Notes: generated from the letters alone by a model not told the origin. A stretch of DNA of 52,729 nucleotides from Burkholderiales bacterium Ga0077544 (GCA_001464355.1 LNEU01000024.1:113063-165791); one strand, 5' to 3'; numbered from the stretch's first letter, positions 8,412 through 17,274 are shown. A program made the numbers and translations.

Positions 8412-9653
8412 TCACACATCATGCAAAGGTGCACGCCAAAGTATGCTCGCTGCGACCAATTTGAGCAGGCACGGGAGCAAAGCATAGGCTATTGAAAGTG
8501 CATGGGCACCATCGCTGTTTACAGTTCCCGGTACGTAGCCTAATTGTTCAAGCAGCGGCAGGGAGATGCCAGCCGCCATTGCCAGATTCATTTTGGTGGC
8601 CCAATTCCATGCGCCAAAATAAGCGCCTTCGCGTTGGCCGCTGTGCCCGGCCCGCCCGATGACAGCTGCCAGCAAGGCGGGCGGCAACGCGAGGTCAGCG
8701 CCCAGCGTCAATCCGGACAGCACGCAGATCGCCGCAAACGGAAGTGCCGCGCCGCTCGACAAGCCGTAAGCCCATATAAAAGCTGCGGCCGACAGCAACA
8801 TGGCGATTAACCAGATACGCGCTTCGCCATGACGTTTAGCAAGTGCACCCCATAAGGGCATAGAGCAGGCAGCGGCAATAAAATACAACACCAAAAAAAG
8901 CCCCGCATGCTGGGCAAGCTGTAACTGATCCTTGGCAAAAAACAAGAAGAGCGTGGCGGGGATCGATGCAGCAATGCCATTAACGATCAAGACAGCGAAT
9001 AGCCAGCGAAAACGCCGGTTATTAAATGGCTCAATGATCGCAGACCAGCCGGCGTGCAAGGCGATGCAGGTGGGCGGTCGCGGGGCGAGTTTGAGCAGGA
9101 TCGCAGCACTTATCGAAAGCGTGACGATGAAGATGCCGATCAGCCAATCGAAGCCTAGCAATCCAGTTAGTGACGCAGCCATTACCACGCCGATTAAACC
9201 GCAAGCCTCACGCGTTGCCGTGAGGCGCGAGCGCTCGCCCAATTCTTGCGTTAACGCGGCGCCCCAACTCTGATGCGCAATGCTCGCCAGACTGAATCCT
9301 GCATACACCAATAGCAGCGTGCACACGAACCACAGTAATGCTGCATTGTGCAGCAAGGCAGGCGGATGGAATAAGGCCAGAAAACCGAGTGACAACAAGG
9401 GCAGCGAAATCAATATGAAACCGCCATAACCGTTGCGGTTCTTGGCGCGGTCTATCCACAAGCCTATCAAGGGATCGATAAATGCATCGAACACGCGCGC
9501 AGCCAATAGCGCCGCGCCTATCAATGTCAGCGAAAGGCCGAAGCGCTCAGCATAAAATTGCGGTACGTACACATAGATAGGCAGCGCGACCAGCGCCAGC
9601 GGAAGTCCGAACAAACCATAGGCAACGAACGACGTCGAAGTCAGTTTAGTCAT
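8412..9653 (-). CDS. MFS transporter, GPH (MelB-like) sugar:cation symporter family
   Basis: Encodes 413 residues with 11-12 hydrophobic segments. The N-terminus (SFVAYGLFGLPLALVALPIYVYVPQFYAE) and the loop RVFDAFIDPLIGLWIDRAKNRNG are hallmarks of the GPH/MFS_2 group, in which the Asp residues of helices II-IV bind the coupling cation. The substrate cannot be told; GPH-type members next to chalcone-isomerase-like genes belong to a recurrent lipid-modification cluster (cyclopropane-fatty-acid synthase, DUF1365, FAD amine oxidase) and need not carry sugars. Here those partners are absent. The start codon overlaps the stop of the upstream gene by 4 bases, so the two are translationally coupled. 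Confidence 0.85.
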   Translation of the reverse strand: MTKLTSTSFVAYGLFGLPLALVALPIYVYVPQFYAERFGLSLTLIGAALLAARVFDAFIDPLIGLWIDRAKNRNGYGGFILISLPLLSLGFLALFHPPALLHNAALLWFVCTLLLVYAGFSLASIAHQSWGAALTQELGERSRLTATREACGLIGVVMAASLTGLLGFDWLIGIFIVTLSISAAILLKLAPRPPTCIALHAGWSAIIEPFNNRRFRWLFAVLIVNGIAASIPATLFLFFAKDQLQLAQHAGLFLVLYFIAAACSMPLWGALAKRHGEARIWLIAMLLSAAAFIWAYGLSSGAALPFAAICVLSGLTLGADLALPPALLAAVIGRAGHSGQREGAYFGAWNWATKMNLAMAAGISLPLLEQLGYVPGTVNSDGAHALSIAYALLPCLLKLVAASILWRAPLHDV

Positions 9654-10207
9654 GGGCGCGGTCCCGCATTGGTCAGCAATGCGGTGCGCAATTCGGACGC
9701 CGTAGTTTTTGGGTCTAGCCAGATGGCAAAGAAAGCATGACTGAAAGAGCTATCCATGATTTCGCCAAGAAATTTCCCGTTCAGGTAAAAGCGCGCACCT
9801 TGGTTGGGAAGATATACACCTGTCAGATGCGTGCCTTCACTGACGTCAGGAAAAATTTTTTCCATTGCGGCTTGCCAATTTGCGCGCTGTTGGGCGGAGC
9901 CCAAATTCAATTTCCGCATCTCATCCTCACTGGCTTCGGCAATCTTTTTGCCTTGCAAGCTGCGTGCATAGCGCAAGTCCAGGGCGAGCGGGGCAGCAGC
10001 AGGTGCTTGTACTTGATAACCTTTATCGCCCACCCATAGTTTTGCATCGTAAATTTTTAATCCAAACCATCGAAAGCTTCCTTTTCCGGCGATGCGGGCT
10101 TGCGGTACTTCCTGTCCGATATGTTCGGGCACCGGTTCTGCTGCCAAGCTTGAGTGCAGCATTGTCGCCGCCAACATCCATGCAATTGCGTATTTGAGAA
10201 GCTTCAT
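9650..10207 (-). CDS. Chalcone-isomerase-like exported protein
   Basis: Encodes 185 residues from ATG 10207; an in-frame ATG at 10237 would add ten residues. I prefer 10207 because it puts the signal peptide (MKLLKYAIAWMLAATMLHSSLAAEP) at the very N-terminus. The mature part matches the Chalcone_isomerase-like domain: FGLKIYDAKLWV, LDLRYARSLQGKKIAEASEDEM, and a GARFYLNGKFLGEI strand pair before a C-terminal FFAIWLDP helix. Bacterial members are periplasmic, have a fatty-acid-binding fold and lack shown isomerase activity. First gene of a two-gene operon with the MFS gene. Confidence 0.85.
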   Translation of the reverse strand: MKLLKYAIAWMLAATMLHSSLAAEPVPEHIGQEVPQARIAGKGSFRWFGLKIYDAKLWVGDKGYQVQAPAAAPLALDLRYARSLQGKKIAEASEDEMRKLNLGSAQQRANWQAAMEKIFPDVSEGTHLTGVYLPNQGARFYLNGKFLGEIMDSSFSHAFFAIWLDPKTTASELRTALLTNAGPRP

Positions 10208-10453
10208 GTTTAGTCGCTTGAATAGGGTGTACCACATTGATATTTTTTGGAGGGGGCAAGCGTTGAAACAGGCTTTGTAAATTGCCCCAACTATTTAAAT
10301 CTGCAAAGCCGACTATCTGCACATTACCTTATCTTAGATTTCAATGATGCAGGTAAGTGCGCTATCGCACAGAGCATCGCGAACCTTGCGATTATTTTTG
10401 AGTCTATACAGGTAGTTCCCATTATCCGATGCGCTGAAAAATGAGGTGTTTAC

Positions 10454-10675
10454 ATGAAAACGATACAAAAATTTGCTTTTTCCATGACGGCTGCTGTTGT
10501 ATTGCTAAGCGCAGCAGGCTGTGAAGGTATGTCCAGACAGGATAGAAGTACGGTGATCGGCGCAGGCGCAGGTGCGGTCGGTGGCGCTGTTCTTACAGGA
10601 GGCAGCACGCTCGGTACAGTTGGTGGTGCCGCAGTCGGTGGTGTTATCGGTAATGAAGTTGGCAAGAATAAATAA
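10454..10675 (+). CDS. Glycine-zipper lipoprotein (OsmB-like)
   Basis: Encodes 73 residues. A signal peptide with lipobox LSAAGC (Cys at residue 23) is followed by RQDRSTVIGAGAGAVGGAVL and a second GGAAVGGVIGNEVGKNK segment, i.e. a two-helix glycine zipper of the OsmB/Rickettsia-17-kDa type. Such proteins sit in the outer membrane and are often stress-induced. A GAGGTG ribosome site lies 6 bases before the ATG, and the gene is closed by a hairpin terminator, so it is monocistronic. Confidence 0.88.
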   Translation: MKTIQKFAFSMTAAVVLLSAAGCEGMSRQDRSTVIGAGAGAVGGAVLTGGSTLGTVGGAAVGGVIGNEVGKNK

Positions 10676-10676
10676 G

Positions 10677-10705
10677 CAGTAATTTTTAGAAAATATTACT
10701 GTTTT
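10677..10705 (+). terminator. Terminator after the OsmB-like gene
   Basis: CAGTAAT (10677-10683) pairs with ATTACTG (10695-10701), followed by TTTT. AT-rich but well placed, 2 bases after the stop codon. Confidence 0.65.
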
Positions 10706-10706
10706 A

Positions 10707-10834
10707 AAAAACTAAGCGCTAGCAATTGAATTTGGTTTCCTTGGCAATCAGCGTTACACGTCGTTATCAATTGTTGATGTGTAGTCAAGGATTGGCCAGC
10801 TAACTCCAGCGTCAATTGCGTTCGCTTAGTTTTT
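10707..10834. repeat. 128-bp long imperfect palindrome (MITE-like element or structured RNA)
   Basis: The outer arms 10707-10729 and 10812-10834 are inverted repeats matching at 20 of 23 positions (AAAAACTAAGCG...CAATTGA against its reverse complement). Inside them, CCTTG/CAAGG and ACACGTC/GATGTGT pair as well, converging on a central CAATTG, so nearly the whole element folds into one long hairpin. The right arm ends in TTTTT. There is no open frame of note within it. It begins directly after the OsmB-like terminator. Confidence 0.7.
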
Positions 10835-11090
10835 GGCTTGCTTGACACAGGTAGTGTGAAGGTCTTGAAAAATCTTCTTGCGCGCTTCGTGCAAGTTAAA
10901 TATATAAGCAAAAATACATAAGCAAAAAATCAAGACGATATGCGGTGATGAAATATCAGTTAACCGCAAAATCAATATCACTGAACGTGTATTTATAAAT
11001 GGATTTATAATTCATGTACCCTAGTAATTGCACTGGCTGCTGTTTGCTCAAGTCACTCACTTCTGTAAATGGTTGTCGCTGTTACATCTG
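10835..11090. other. AT-rich intergenic stretch with a 14-bp near-tandem repeat
   Basis: No gene seen. ATAAGCAAAAATAC (10904-10917) is followed by a near copy (10918-10931). A short hairpin CTTGC...GCAAG lies at 10877-10895. A TATAAT at 11006-11011 could serve the next gene, but has no convincing -35 partner. Confidence 0.5.
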
Positions 11091-11405
11091 ATGAAATCGC
11101 GTCTTCTTGCTAATGTCTGGCTTGCGTTCCTGCTGCTGTTTGCGCAGCAGCTTGCGTTCGCCGAAACGTTAAGTAACATCAAGCGTGCGCATGTTGATTA
11201 TCAATGTGCTTATGAAGAAGGCGCTTGCATCGATGGTGGTGCGCTTCAGCATTTGGCATTGGATGATTTCGACAATGGCTTGACGCCATCGTTTTCCTTG
11301 CCAGAACTGACTGACCTTGCAACTGAGCAGCCACAAGGGTCAATCAAGCAGTTCTTCTCCACTGTTTTCCTTCATTATTCCTCGCGCGCCCCACCTCTCT
11401 TGTAG
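11091..11405 (+). CDS. Small exported protein of unknown function
   Basis: Encodes 104 residues from ATG 11091, chosen because it gives a standard signal peptide (MKSRLLANVWLAFLLLFAQQLAFA, cleavage after AFA). An upstream in-frame TTG at 11028 would add 21 residues. The mature part is acidic with two cysteines (YQCAYEEGACIDG) and ends FLHYSSRAPPLL. A terminal RAPPL is reminiscent of small periplasmic proteins found next to metal-resistance or copper genes in Burkholderiales (DUF2946/CzcI-like), but no such genes are near, so I leave the function open. There is no clear ribosome-binding site. Confidence 0.55.
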   Translation: MKSRLLANVWLAFLLLFAQQLAFAETLSNIKRAHVDYQCAYEEGACIDGGALQHLALDDFDNGLTPSFSLPELTDLATEQPQGSIKQFFSTVFLHYSSRAPPLL

Positions 11406-11422
11406 CGGGTATGTGGTGAACG

Positions 11423-11446
11423 ATGCGTACATTCATGTGTACGTAT
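11423..11446. promoter_or_regulatory. Dyad upstream of the oxalate/formate transporter
   Basis: ATGCGTACA (11423-11431) and TGTACGTAT (11438-11446) form an inverted repeat with one mismatch and a 6-base spacer, about 195 bases before the transporter start. Size and spacing fit an operator for a dimeric regulator; no regulator gene is adjacent. Confidence 0.4.
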
Positions 11447-11640
11447 TGATTAGCCTTGCGGTCAACGCCATCAAAAAAACACAGTACACAACGAGTAGGT
11501 ATTCGTTGGCTGGTTTCGATCGCCTCTGGTTAATTGCACCTTTACCTGCAGTCACAAATTACATTCGAAACTGATCGGCTTGTCGATGACATTGTCTTGA
11601 TCGTTTCAACGTTTTATGACTTCTTGAGAGGTAGTTAGAA

Positions 11641-12951
11641 ATGAATAACAATCAAACAAGCGCATCGAGTATTCAGAGCGCAACAGGTTACAAAAATCGC
11701 TGGATGCAACTCATCATTGGTATTGCCTGTATGGCTTTTATGGCTAACTTGCAATACGGCTGGACGCTGTTCGTCACGCCTATCGACAATGCACATCACT
11801 GGGGTAAAGCGGCAATTCAACTCGCGTTCTCGATCTTTATCGTGACCGAAACATGGTTGGTGCCGATTGAGGGCTACCTGGTTGATAAATTTGGCCCACG
11901 TCCAGTCGTTGCTGTCGGTGCAGTTTGTGCCGGCCTCGGTTGGGTAATGAATAGCTACGCTGATTCTTTGGCGATGCTGTACTTTGCCGCAGTTGTGTCA
12001 GGCGTTGGCGCCGGTTGCGTGTATGGTACTTGCGTTGGTAACGCTTTGAAATTGTTCCCGGACCGTCGTGGTTTGGCAGCTGGTTTGACTGCAGCCGGCT
12101 TCGGTGCAGGTGCTGCGATCACCGTGATACCTATCGCGAACATGATTCAGACTGCCGGTTACGAAAAAACATTTTTTACATTTGGCATTATCCAAGGCGT
12201 GTGTATTCTCGTTTTGTCTATGTTGTTAATCAAACCTGTGGCCCCTAAATCTGCATTAGCTAAAGCAGGTTCCGTAGCCAACGTGGATTACACCACCAAG
12301 CAAATGTTGAAAACGCCAGTTTTTTGGGTCTTGTATGTGATGTTCGTGTTGGTTGCTTCGGGTGGTTTGATGGCGACTGCGCAAATCGGTCCGATTGCGA
12401 ATGACTTTGGTATCGCGGCCTTGCCCATGACCTTGTTCGGTGCAACCTTGCCGTTGTTGACGATGACCTTGTCTATCGACAACGTTGCCAACGGTTTGAC
12501 ACGTCCTCTGTGCGGTTTTGTCTCGGACAAAATCGGCCGCGAAAACACCATGTTTATTGTTTTCATCGGGGAGGGTTTGGCTTTGCTGGGCTTGATGAAA
12601 TACGGCCATAATCCATATGCATTCATGGCATTTGCTGCAATGGTGTTCCTGTGCTGGGGTGAGATTTTCTCGATTTTCCCTGCGATCTGCGCCGATACTT
12701 TCGGTAGCAAATTTGCTGCAGGTAACTCGGGCACGCTTTACACCGCAAAAGGTACGGCAGCATTGTTGGTGCCATTGGCATCGGTATTGTCTGCAGGAGG
12801 TGGCTGGAGCCGTGTGTTTGTAGTTGCTGCGATCATCACGATTTTGGCTGGCTTGTCCGCAAAACTGATCCTGTCGCCTATGCGCAAACGCATGCATGCA
12901 AATCATGCCGTGCACGCTGCACGTGCAGAGGAGGTGCGTGTTACAGCGTAA
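11641..12951 (+). CDS. OFA-family MFS transporter (oxalate/formate antiporter type)
   Basis: Encodes 436 residues with 12 predicted membrane helices. The N-terminal segment MANLQYGWTLFVTPI and the loop VEGYLVDKFGPRPVV-like sequence (IEGYLVDKFGPRPV) are hallmarks of the OxlT/OFA group, as is GTCVGNALKLFPDRRGLAAGLTAAGFG in the central part. OxlT of Oxalobacter exchanges oxalate for formate; other members carry other monocarboxylates, and no oxalate decarboxylase or formyl-CoA transferase is near, so the substrate is open. Ribosome site GAGAGG lies about 10 bases before the ATG. The gene is monocistronic, with a terminator 77 bases after the stop. Confidence 0.9.
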   Translation: MNNNQTSASSIQSATGYKNRWMQLIIGIACMAFMANLQYGWTLFVTPIDNAHHWGKAAIQLAFSIFIVTETWLVPIEGYLVDKFGPRPVVAVGAVCAGLGWVMNSYADSLAMLYFAAVVSGVGAGCVYGTCVGNALKLFPDRRGLAAGLTAAGFGAGAAITVIPIANMIQTAGYEKTFFTFGIIQGVCILVLSMLLIKPVAPKSALAKAGSVANVDYTTKQMLKTPVFWVLYVMFVLVASGGLMATAQIGPIANDFGIAALPMTLFGATLPLLTMTLSIDNVANGLTRPLCGFVSDKIGRENTMFIVFIGEGLALLGLMKYGHNPYAFMAFAAMVFLCWGEIFSIFPAICADTFGSKFAAGNSGTLYTAKGTAALLVPLASVLSAGGGWSRVFVVAAIITILAGLSAKLILSPMRKRMHANHAVHAARAEEVRVTA

Positions 12952-13027
12952 GGACGTGTGTTTTGCTCTGATTTGTCAGAGCCTTAATATCTGCGGAGTG
13001 AATTAGTCCATACGAATGGAATAATCG

Positions 13028-13061
13028 AAAGGGTTGGTGCCACAAGCATCAACCCTTTTTC
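13028..13061. terminator. Terminator between the OFA transporter and the convergent lipoprotein gene
   Basis: AAAGGGTTGGTGC pairs with GCATCAACCCTTT around a CACAA loop, followed by a T-run. The A-rich left side lets it also serve the minus-strand gene ending at 13078. Loop and stem closely match the terminator at 8180. Confidence 0.9.
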
Positions 13062-13077
13062 TGTATGCTGCGATGCT

Positions 13078-13599
13078 TTACCAGCCACCGAAGCCGAATT
13101 TGTTATCGCGATCAAAGCGCAGATCCTGACCGTTTTCCATCTTTCTGACGATGCCATCATCGTCAAAATGAATATGCATCAGTGAATTCCACACACCGCT
13201 TTCCTTGTACGGATAAGTCCAAACTTCCAATTTTTGCCTTGGTAGATAGGAGGTTTTTGAGGGATGGCCGACGGTACGCAGCACTTCTGTTTTATTTGAA
13301 ACGCCGAGTTTGAGAGTGGCGAACTTTGCGGTGGTCAGTACTTGTTCATAAGAAATCAATCGACCATCACTATTGAAACGAGCCATGTCGATGGCTTGTC
13401 CCCACGGATTGCGCGAGTATTCGAGCAGGTAGCCGTTGCCATCGGGAATACGCGCCGTAGGCCATCCCAGTTTGGCAACAACCTCAGCTTCGGTCTGGCC
13501 CGGGCTTAATTGAACGGGGGCCAGCACTGCGCAAGCGCCGATCAACAGTAGGCTCAGCAGCAAAGACGTTCGTGATATTGCATTTTTGATATTTTTCAT
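13078..13599 (-). CDS. BamE/SmpA-like lipoprotein
   Basis: Encodes 173 residues. A lipoprotein signal (SLLLSLLLIGAC, Cys near residue 23) precedes two BamE-like modules: LSPGQTEAEVVAKLGWPT with a following EYSRNPWG, then LKLGVSNKTEVLRTVGHPS with EVWTYPYKE and a FDDDGIVRKM strand. This duplication of the G-x-(S/T)-x-x-E-V-x-x-x-x-G-x-P pattern is usual for SmpA/OmlA-fold proteins. Probably anchored in the inner leaflet of the outer membrane. It is about 60 residues longer than true BamE and has two modules, so I do not name it bamE. Monocistronic and convergent with the transporter. Confidence 0.75.
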   Translation of the reverse strand: MKNIKNAISRTSLLLSLLLIGACAVLAPVQLSPGQTEAEVVAKLGWPTARIPDGNGYLLEYSRNPWGQAIDMARFNSDGRLISYEQVLTTAKFATLKLGVSNKTEVLRTVGHPSKTSYLPRQKLEVWTYPYKESGVWNSLMHIHFDDDGIVRKMENGQDLRFDRDNKFGFGGW

Positions 13600-13631
13600 C
13601 TGGATTGTCTCAAAATAAGTGTGCTAAGTGT

Positions 13632-13660
13632 TTGAATCGCCTCGGCATTTCCGCTATAAT
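13632..13660 (+). promoter_or_regulatory. Sigma-70 promoter of rpsO
   Basis: TTGAAT (13632-13637), a 17-base spacer and a perfect TATAAT (13655-13660), about 90 bases before the rpsO start. One of the best promoter matches in the window. Confidence 0.8.
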
Positions 13661-13751
13661 CCGGGGCTGGTCAATTTGACCTGTTTTATTAATCGTTGTT
13701 CACGGTGTGTGGGGTGAAGACTCTATGCATCGCATGTGAAAGGTAAGTCTC

Positions 13752-14021
13752 ATGTCTCTCGAAAAAGCAAGCAAAGCCGCTATCGTCGCCGATAACGCAC
13801 GTGGCCAAAACGATACAGGTTCACCAGAAGTGCAAGTTGCTCTGTTGACCGCACGTATCAACGAACTCAACGGTCACTTTAAAGCACACTCGAAGGATCA
13901 CCATTCCCGTCGCGGTTTGATCATGATGGTTAACCGCCGCAAGAGCCTGTTGTCTTATCTGAAAAGTAAAGACGCGACTCGTTATCGTGATCTGATTGTA
14001 AAGCTCGGTCTGCGCAAGTAA
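13752..14021 (+). CDS. rpsO: 30S ribosomal protein S15
   Basis: Encodes 89 residues, the usual S15 length. It carries the family sequences [25 protein letters not shown], then DHHSRRGL and the C-terminal [14 protein letters not shown]15 is a primary 16S rRNA binder that helps form the central domain and bridge B4. In many bacteria it represses its own translation by binding the leader; the roughly 90-base leader here could host this. It is followed by a terminator and then pnp, the standard rpsO-pnp order. Confidence 0.98.
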   Translation: MSLEKASKAAIVADNARGQNDTGSPEVQVALLTARINELNGHFKAHSKDHHSRRGLIMMVNRRKSLLSYLKSKDATRYRDLIVKLGLRK

Positions 14022-14052
14022 TTCATTGCGTTATTTTATTCGGCTTGCATAG

Positions 14053-14096
14053 AAAAATGCCTGCGTCAGTTTTCTGATGCGGGCATTTTGTCTTTT
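14053..14096 (+). terminator. rpsO terminator
   Basis: Long stem AAAATGCCTGCGTCAG (14054-14069) with CTGATGCGGGCATTTT (14074-14089), loop TTTT, then TGTCTTTT. It probably lets only part of transcription read into pnp. A short dyad CCATCA/TGATGG at 14163-14177 lies in the remaining leader before pnp. Confidence 0.9.
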
Positions 14097-14242
14097 GGCA
14101 GTTTGTAGTTTCGTATTTCAGTAATGCAGCACCCAGTAATTCTGAGTTGAGTAATAAAGCGAACCATCATCTTGATGGAACGTTTGTGGTGAGGTGAACG
14201 ACAGCGCCTGAAAATCTGTCGGTAAAATTAGAAAGGATCACC

Positions 14243-16375
14243 GTGTTTAATAAAGTCACTAAAACTTTCCAGTATGGTCAACATACCGTTACGCTTGAAA
14301 CCGGCGAAATCGCCCGTCAAGCTTCCGGTGCCGTACTCGTCTCGATCGAAGATACGGTCGTACTCGCAACGGTAGTCGCACGCAAAGATGCAAAACCAGG
14401 TCAGGATTTCTTCCCGTTGACCGTTGATTACGTAGAAAAAACCTACGCTGCTGGTCGTATTCCAGGCGGTTTCTTCAAACGTGAAGGCCGTCCTTCCGAA
14501 AAAGAAACACTGACATCGCGTCTGATCGATCGTCCAATTCGTCCGTTGTTCCCAGAAGGTTATTTGAACGAAGTTCAAATCATCATCCACGTCATGTCGG
14601 TCAATCCTGAGATCGATCCGGACATCGCTGCAATGATCGGCGCATCGGCTGCCTTGTCGGTTTCCGGCATTCCATTCGCAGGCCCATTGGGCGCTGCGCG
14701 CGTCGGTTATATCGATGGCCAATACGTATTGAATCCAACTTCAACACAACTGAAAACATCGCAAATGGATCTGGTTGTTGCCGGTACCGAAACTGCAGTG
14801 TTGATGGTTGAGTCAGAAGCACAACAATTGTCAGAAGAAGTCATGTTGGGCGCGGTCGTTTTCGGCCACGATCAAATGAAAGCAGTCATCGACGCGATTC
14901 ACGACTTGGTGCGTGATGGTGGCAAGCCAGAAGTGCAATGGGCGCCTCCAGCAAAGAACGAAGCGTTGATCGCACGCGTTGCACATTTTGCAGAAGCAAA
15001 ATTGCGCGCTGCTTACCAAACTAAAGACAAGCAGGCACGTACTGCCAAGTTGAAGGATGCGGTAGCAGAAGTGAATGTTGAACTCGCTGCAGAAGCTGTT
15101 TCAGTCGGCGGCGTTGCTCCGGATTCGTCCGAAGTCGGCAACATCCTGTTTGATCTGGAAGCAAAAATCGTTCGTTCGCAAATCCTTGATGGCGAACCAC
15201 GTATCGATGGTCGCGACACACGTACTGTGCGTCCAATCACGATTCGTACCGGCGTCTTGCCGCGTACCCACGGTTCAGCATTGTTCACCCGTGGCGAAAC
15301 ACAAGCGTTGGTAATCGCAACTCTTGGTACAGCACGCGACGAACAAAAGATCGATGCATTGATGGGCGAGTACTCGGATCGCTTCATGCTTCACTACAAC
15401 ATGCCTCCGTTCGCAACTGGCGAAACAGGTCGTGTCGGTACACCTAAACGTCGCGAAATCGGTCACGGCCGTTTGGCTAAACGTGCTCTGGTTGCAGCAT
15501 TGCCAGCGCCGGAAGATTTCAGCTACTCGGTTCGCCTAGTTTCGGAGATCACCGAATCCAATGGTTCGTCGTCGATGGCTTCGGTCTGCGGCGGCTGCCT
15601 GGCATTGATCGATGCTGGCGTTCCTATGCAAGCACACGTGGCCGGTATCGCAATGGGCTTGATCAAAGACGGCGGCAAGTTCGCGGTCTTGAGCGACATC
15701 CTCGGCGACGAAGATCACCTTGGCGACATGGACTTTAAAGTGGCTGGTACGGCAAATGGTATTACCGCTCTGCAAATGGACATCAAAATCCAGGGTATCA
15801 CCAAGGAAATCATGCAAGTCGCATTGGCGCAAGCTAAAGAAGGCCGTATCCATATCCTCGGCGAAATGGAAAAAGCAGTTCCAAGCGGCACCACTGGTGA
15901 ATTGTCTGACTTCGCACCACGCCTGATCACCATCAAGATCAATCCGGAAAAAATCCGTGATGTGATCGGCAAGGGTGGTGCAGTCATTCGTGCGTTGACC
16001 GAAGAAACCGGCACCCAAATCGATATCAGCGATGAAGGTGTAGTCACCATCGCTTCTGTCGATGCGACTGCCGGCCAGGAAGCCAAGCGCCGCATCGAAG
16101 AACTGACCGCTTCTGTTGAAGTTGGTAAAGTCTACGAAGGTACTGTTCTCAAATTGCTGGATTTCGGCGCGATAGTTCAAGTAATGCCAGGCAAAGATGG
16201 CTTGCTGCACATTAGCCAAATTGCCAACGAACGCGTCAACGCAGTTGCTGATTACCTGAAAGAAGGCCAGCAAGTTCGCGTTAAAGTTCTGGAAACAGAT
16301 GACCGTGGCCGTTTGAAATTGTCGATGAAGGCAGCAGTGGCTGAAGAAAGCCCTGAAGCAGCAGCGCAAGAGTAA
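14243..16375 (+). CDS. pnp: Polyribonucleotide nucleotidyltransferase (PNPase)
   Basis: Encodes 710 residues from GTG 14243, placed by an AGGA ribosome site a few bases upstream. Two RNase PH domains come first ([22 protein letters not shown] and the [16 protein letters not shown] / [17 protein letters not shown] active-site half). A KH domain follows near residue 560 ([20 protein letters not shown]) and a C-terminal S1 domain ([16 protein letters not shown]). It degrades RNA phosphorolytically from the 3' end, is trimeric, and works with the degradosome. The C-terminus is short and acidic, with no further domain. Confidence 0.98.
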   Translation: MFNKVTKTFQYGQHTVTLETGEIARQASGAVLVSIEDTVVLATVVARKDAKPGQDFFPLTVDYVEKTYAAGRIPGGFFKREGRPSEKETLTSRLIDRPIRPLFPEGYLNEVQIIIHVMSVNPEIDPDIAAMIGASAALSVSGIPFAGPLGAARVGYIDGQYVLNPTSTQLKTSQMDLVVAGTETAVLMVESEAQQLSEEVMLGAVVFGHDQMKAVIDAIHDLVRDGGKPEVQWAPPAKNEALIARVAHFAEAKLRAAYQTKDKQARTAKLKDAVAEVNVELAAEAVSVGGVAPDSSEVGNILFDLEAKIVRSQILDGEPRIDGRDTRTVRPITIRTGVLPRTHGSALFTRGETQALVIATLGTARDEQKIDALMGEYSDRFMLHYNMPPFATGETGRVGTPKRREIGHGRLAKRALVAALPAPEDFSYSVRLVSEITESNGSSSMASVCGGCLALIDAGVPMQAHVAGIAMGLIKDGGKFAVLSDILGDEDHLGDMDFKVAGTANGITALQMDIKIQGITKEIMQVALAQAKEGRIHILGEMEKAVPSGTTGELSDFAPRLITIKINPEKIRDVIGKGGAVIRALTEETGTQIDISDEGVVTIASVDATAGQEAKRRIEELTASVEVGKVYEGTVLKLLDFGAIVQVMPGKDGLLHISQIANERVNAVADYLKEGQQVRVKVLETDDRGRLKLSMKAAVAEESPEAAAQE

Positions 16376-16407
16376 TTTCACTCTGATTCAGGCTTGCCTG
16401 AATTTCA

Positions 16408-16446
16408 AAAAAACCGCTCATTGCGCAGGCACTGAGCGGTTTTTTA
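16408..16446 (+). terminator. pnp terminator
   Basis: AAACCGCTCA pairs with TGAGCGGTTT, followed by TTTT. A second perfect 8-bp dyad ATTCAGGC/GCCTGAAT lies just before it at 16386-16403. Confidence 0.9.
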
Positions 16447-16469
16447 TTGACCTCGGTCAAGCATCTAGT

Positions 16470-16499
16470 TTGACCGTGCTCGTCGCAACGAGCTAGAAT
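16470..16499 (+). promoter_or_regulatory. Sigma-70 promoter of tpiA-secG
   Basis: TTGACC (16470-16475), 18-base spacer, TAGAAT (16494-16499), 28 bases before the tpiA start. The initiation site would leave a leader of only about 20 bases. Confidence 0.7.
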
Positions 16500-16527
16500 A
16501 GCGGGTTATTAGAATCGTGGGTTTCAT

Positions 16528-17274
16528 ATGCGCCGCAAACTCGTCGCAGGCAACTGGAAAATGAATGGCAGTATTGCTGCCAATGCACTTTTGCTAGCGG
16601 AGATTAAAGCCGAGTTTGGCAACGCTGCATGTGATGTCGCAGTATGCGTTCCAGCGCCTTATTTTGCGCAATGCCAAAGCTTGTTGTCGGGCAGTGCAAT
16701 TGCACTTGGTGCGCAAGATGTGTCGATGCATGAAGCGGGTGCTTATACCGGTGAAGTTTCGGCAGCCATGTTGCTGGAATTTGCTTGTCGCTATGTGATT
16801 GTCGGCCATTCGGAGCGTCGTGCATATTTCGACGAAACGAATGAGCTGGTAGCGCAAAAAACAGCACGTGCTTTAAATGCAGGATTGGTGCCTATAGTCT
16901 GCGTCGGCGAAACACTGGCGCAGCGCGAAGCAGGGCAGACAGATGAAATCGTAGGTCAGCAAATCGATGCAGTGTTGTCATTGATTGCAGAAAACGATCT
17001 GGCGAAAATAGTAGTCGCATACGAGCCGGTTTGGGCAATTGGAACCGGCAAGACTGCAACGCCAGAAATGGCGCAAGAAGTACACGCCATGTTGCGAAAG
17101 CGCCTCTCTGCGAAGAACGCGCAAGCAGCAAACGAAGTAAAGATTTTGTACGGCGGCAGCATGAAGCCGGAAAATGCCAAAGAGTTGCTTGCCATGCCGG
17201 ATATTGATGGTGGCTTGATCGGCGGAGCAGCATTAAAAGCGGCGGATTTTCTCTCGATTATTCGCGCGGCGTAA
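16528..17274 (+). CDS. tpiA: Triosephosphate isomerase
   Basis: Encodes 248 residues, the normal TIM length. Catalytic Lys is in GNWKMNGS, the electrophilic His in VIVGHSERR, and the base Glu in [16 protein letters not shown]. The phosphate-binding loop YGGSMKPEN and the terminal GGLIGGAAL are also present. It interconverts dihydroxyacetone phosphate and glyceraldehyde 3-phosphate in the cytosol. Its position just before secG is common in Burkholderiales; the 62-base gap suggests shared transcription from the promoter at 16470. Confidence 0.98.
   Translation: MRRKLVAGNWKMNGSIAANALLLAEIKAEFGNAACDVAVCVPAPYFAQCQSLLSGSAIALGAQDVSMHEAGAYTGEVSAAMLLEFACRYVIVGHSERRAYFDETNELVAQKTARALNAGLVPIVCVGETLAQREAGQTDEIVGQQIDAVLSLIAENDLAKIVVAYEPVWAIGTGKTATPEMAQEVHAMLRKRLSAKNAQAANEVKILYGGSMKPENAKELLAMPDIDGGLIGGAALKAADFLSIIRAA

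Noticed and set aside
10696-10911. Minus-strand 71-codon frame in the palindrome region
   Set aside because: It runs across both arms of the palindrome and has no ribosome site or family; the open frame looks incidental.
12256-12915. Minus-strand open frame opposite the OFA transporter
   Set aside because: Shadow frame with no domain and no start signal; the plus strand codes for a full-length transporter.
11641-12951. Oxalate catabolism operon around the OFA transporter
   Set aside because: No formyl-CoA transferase, oxalyl-CoA decarboxylase or oxalate decarboxylase lies nearby; the transporter stands alone between terminators.
15536-16381. Minus-strand open frame of 281 codons opposite pnp
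   Set aside because: Antisense shadow of a strongly conserved gene; no recognisable domain.
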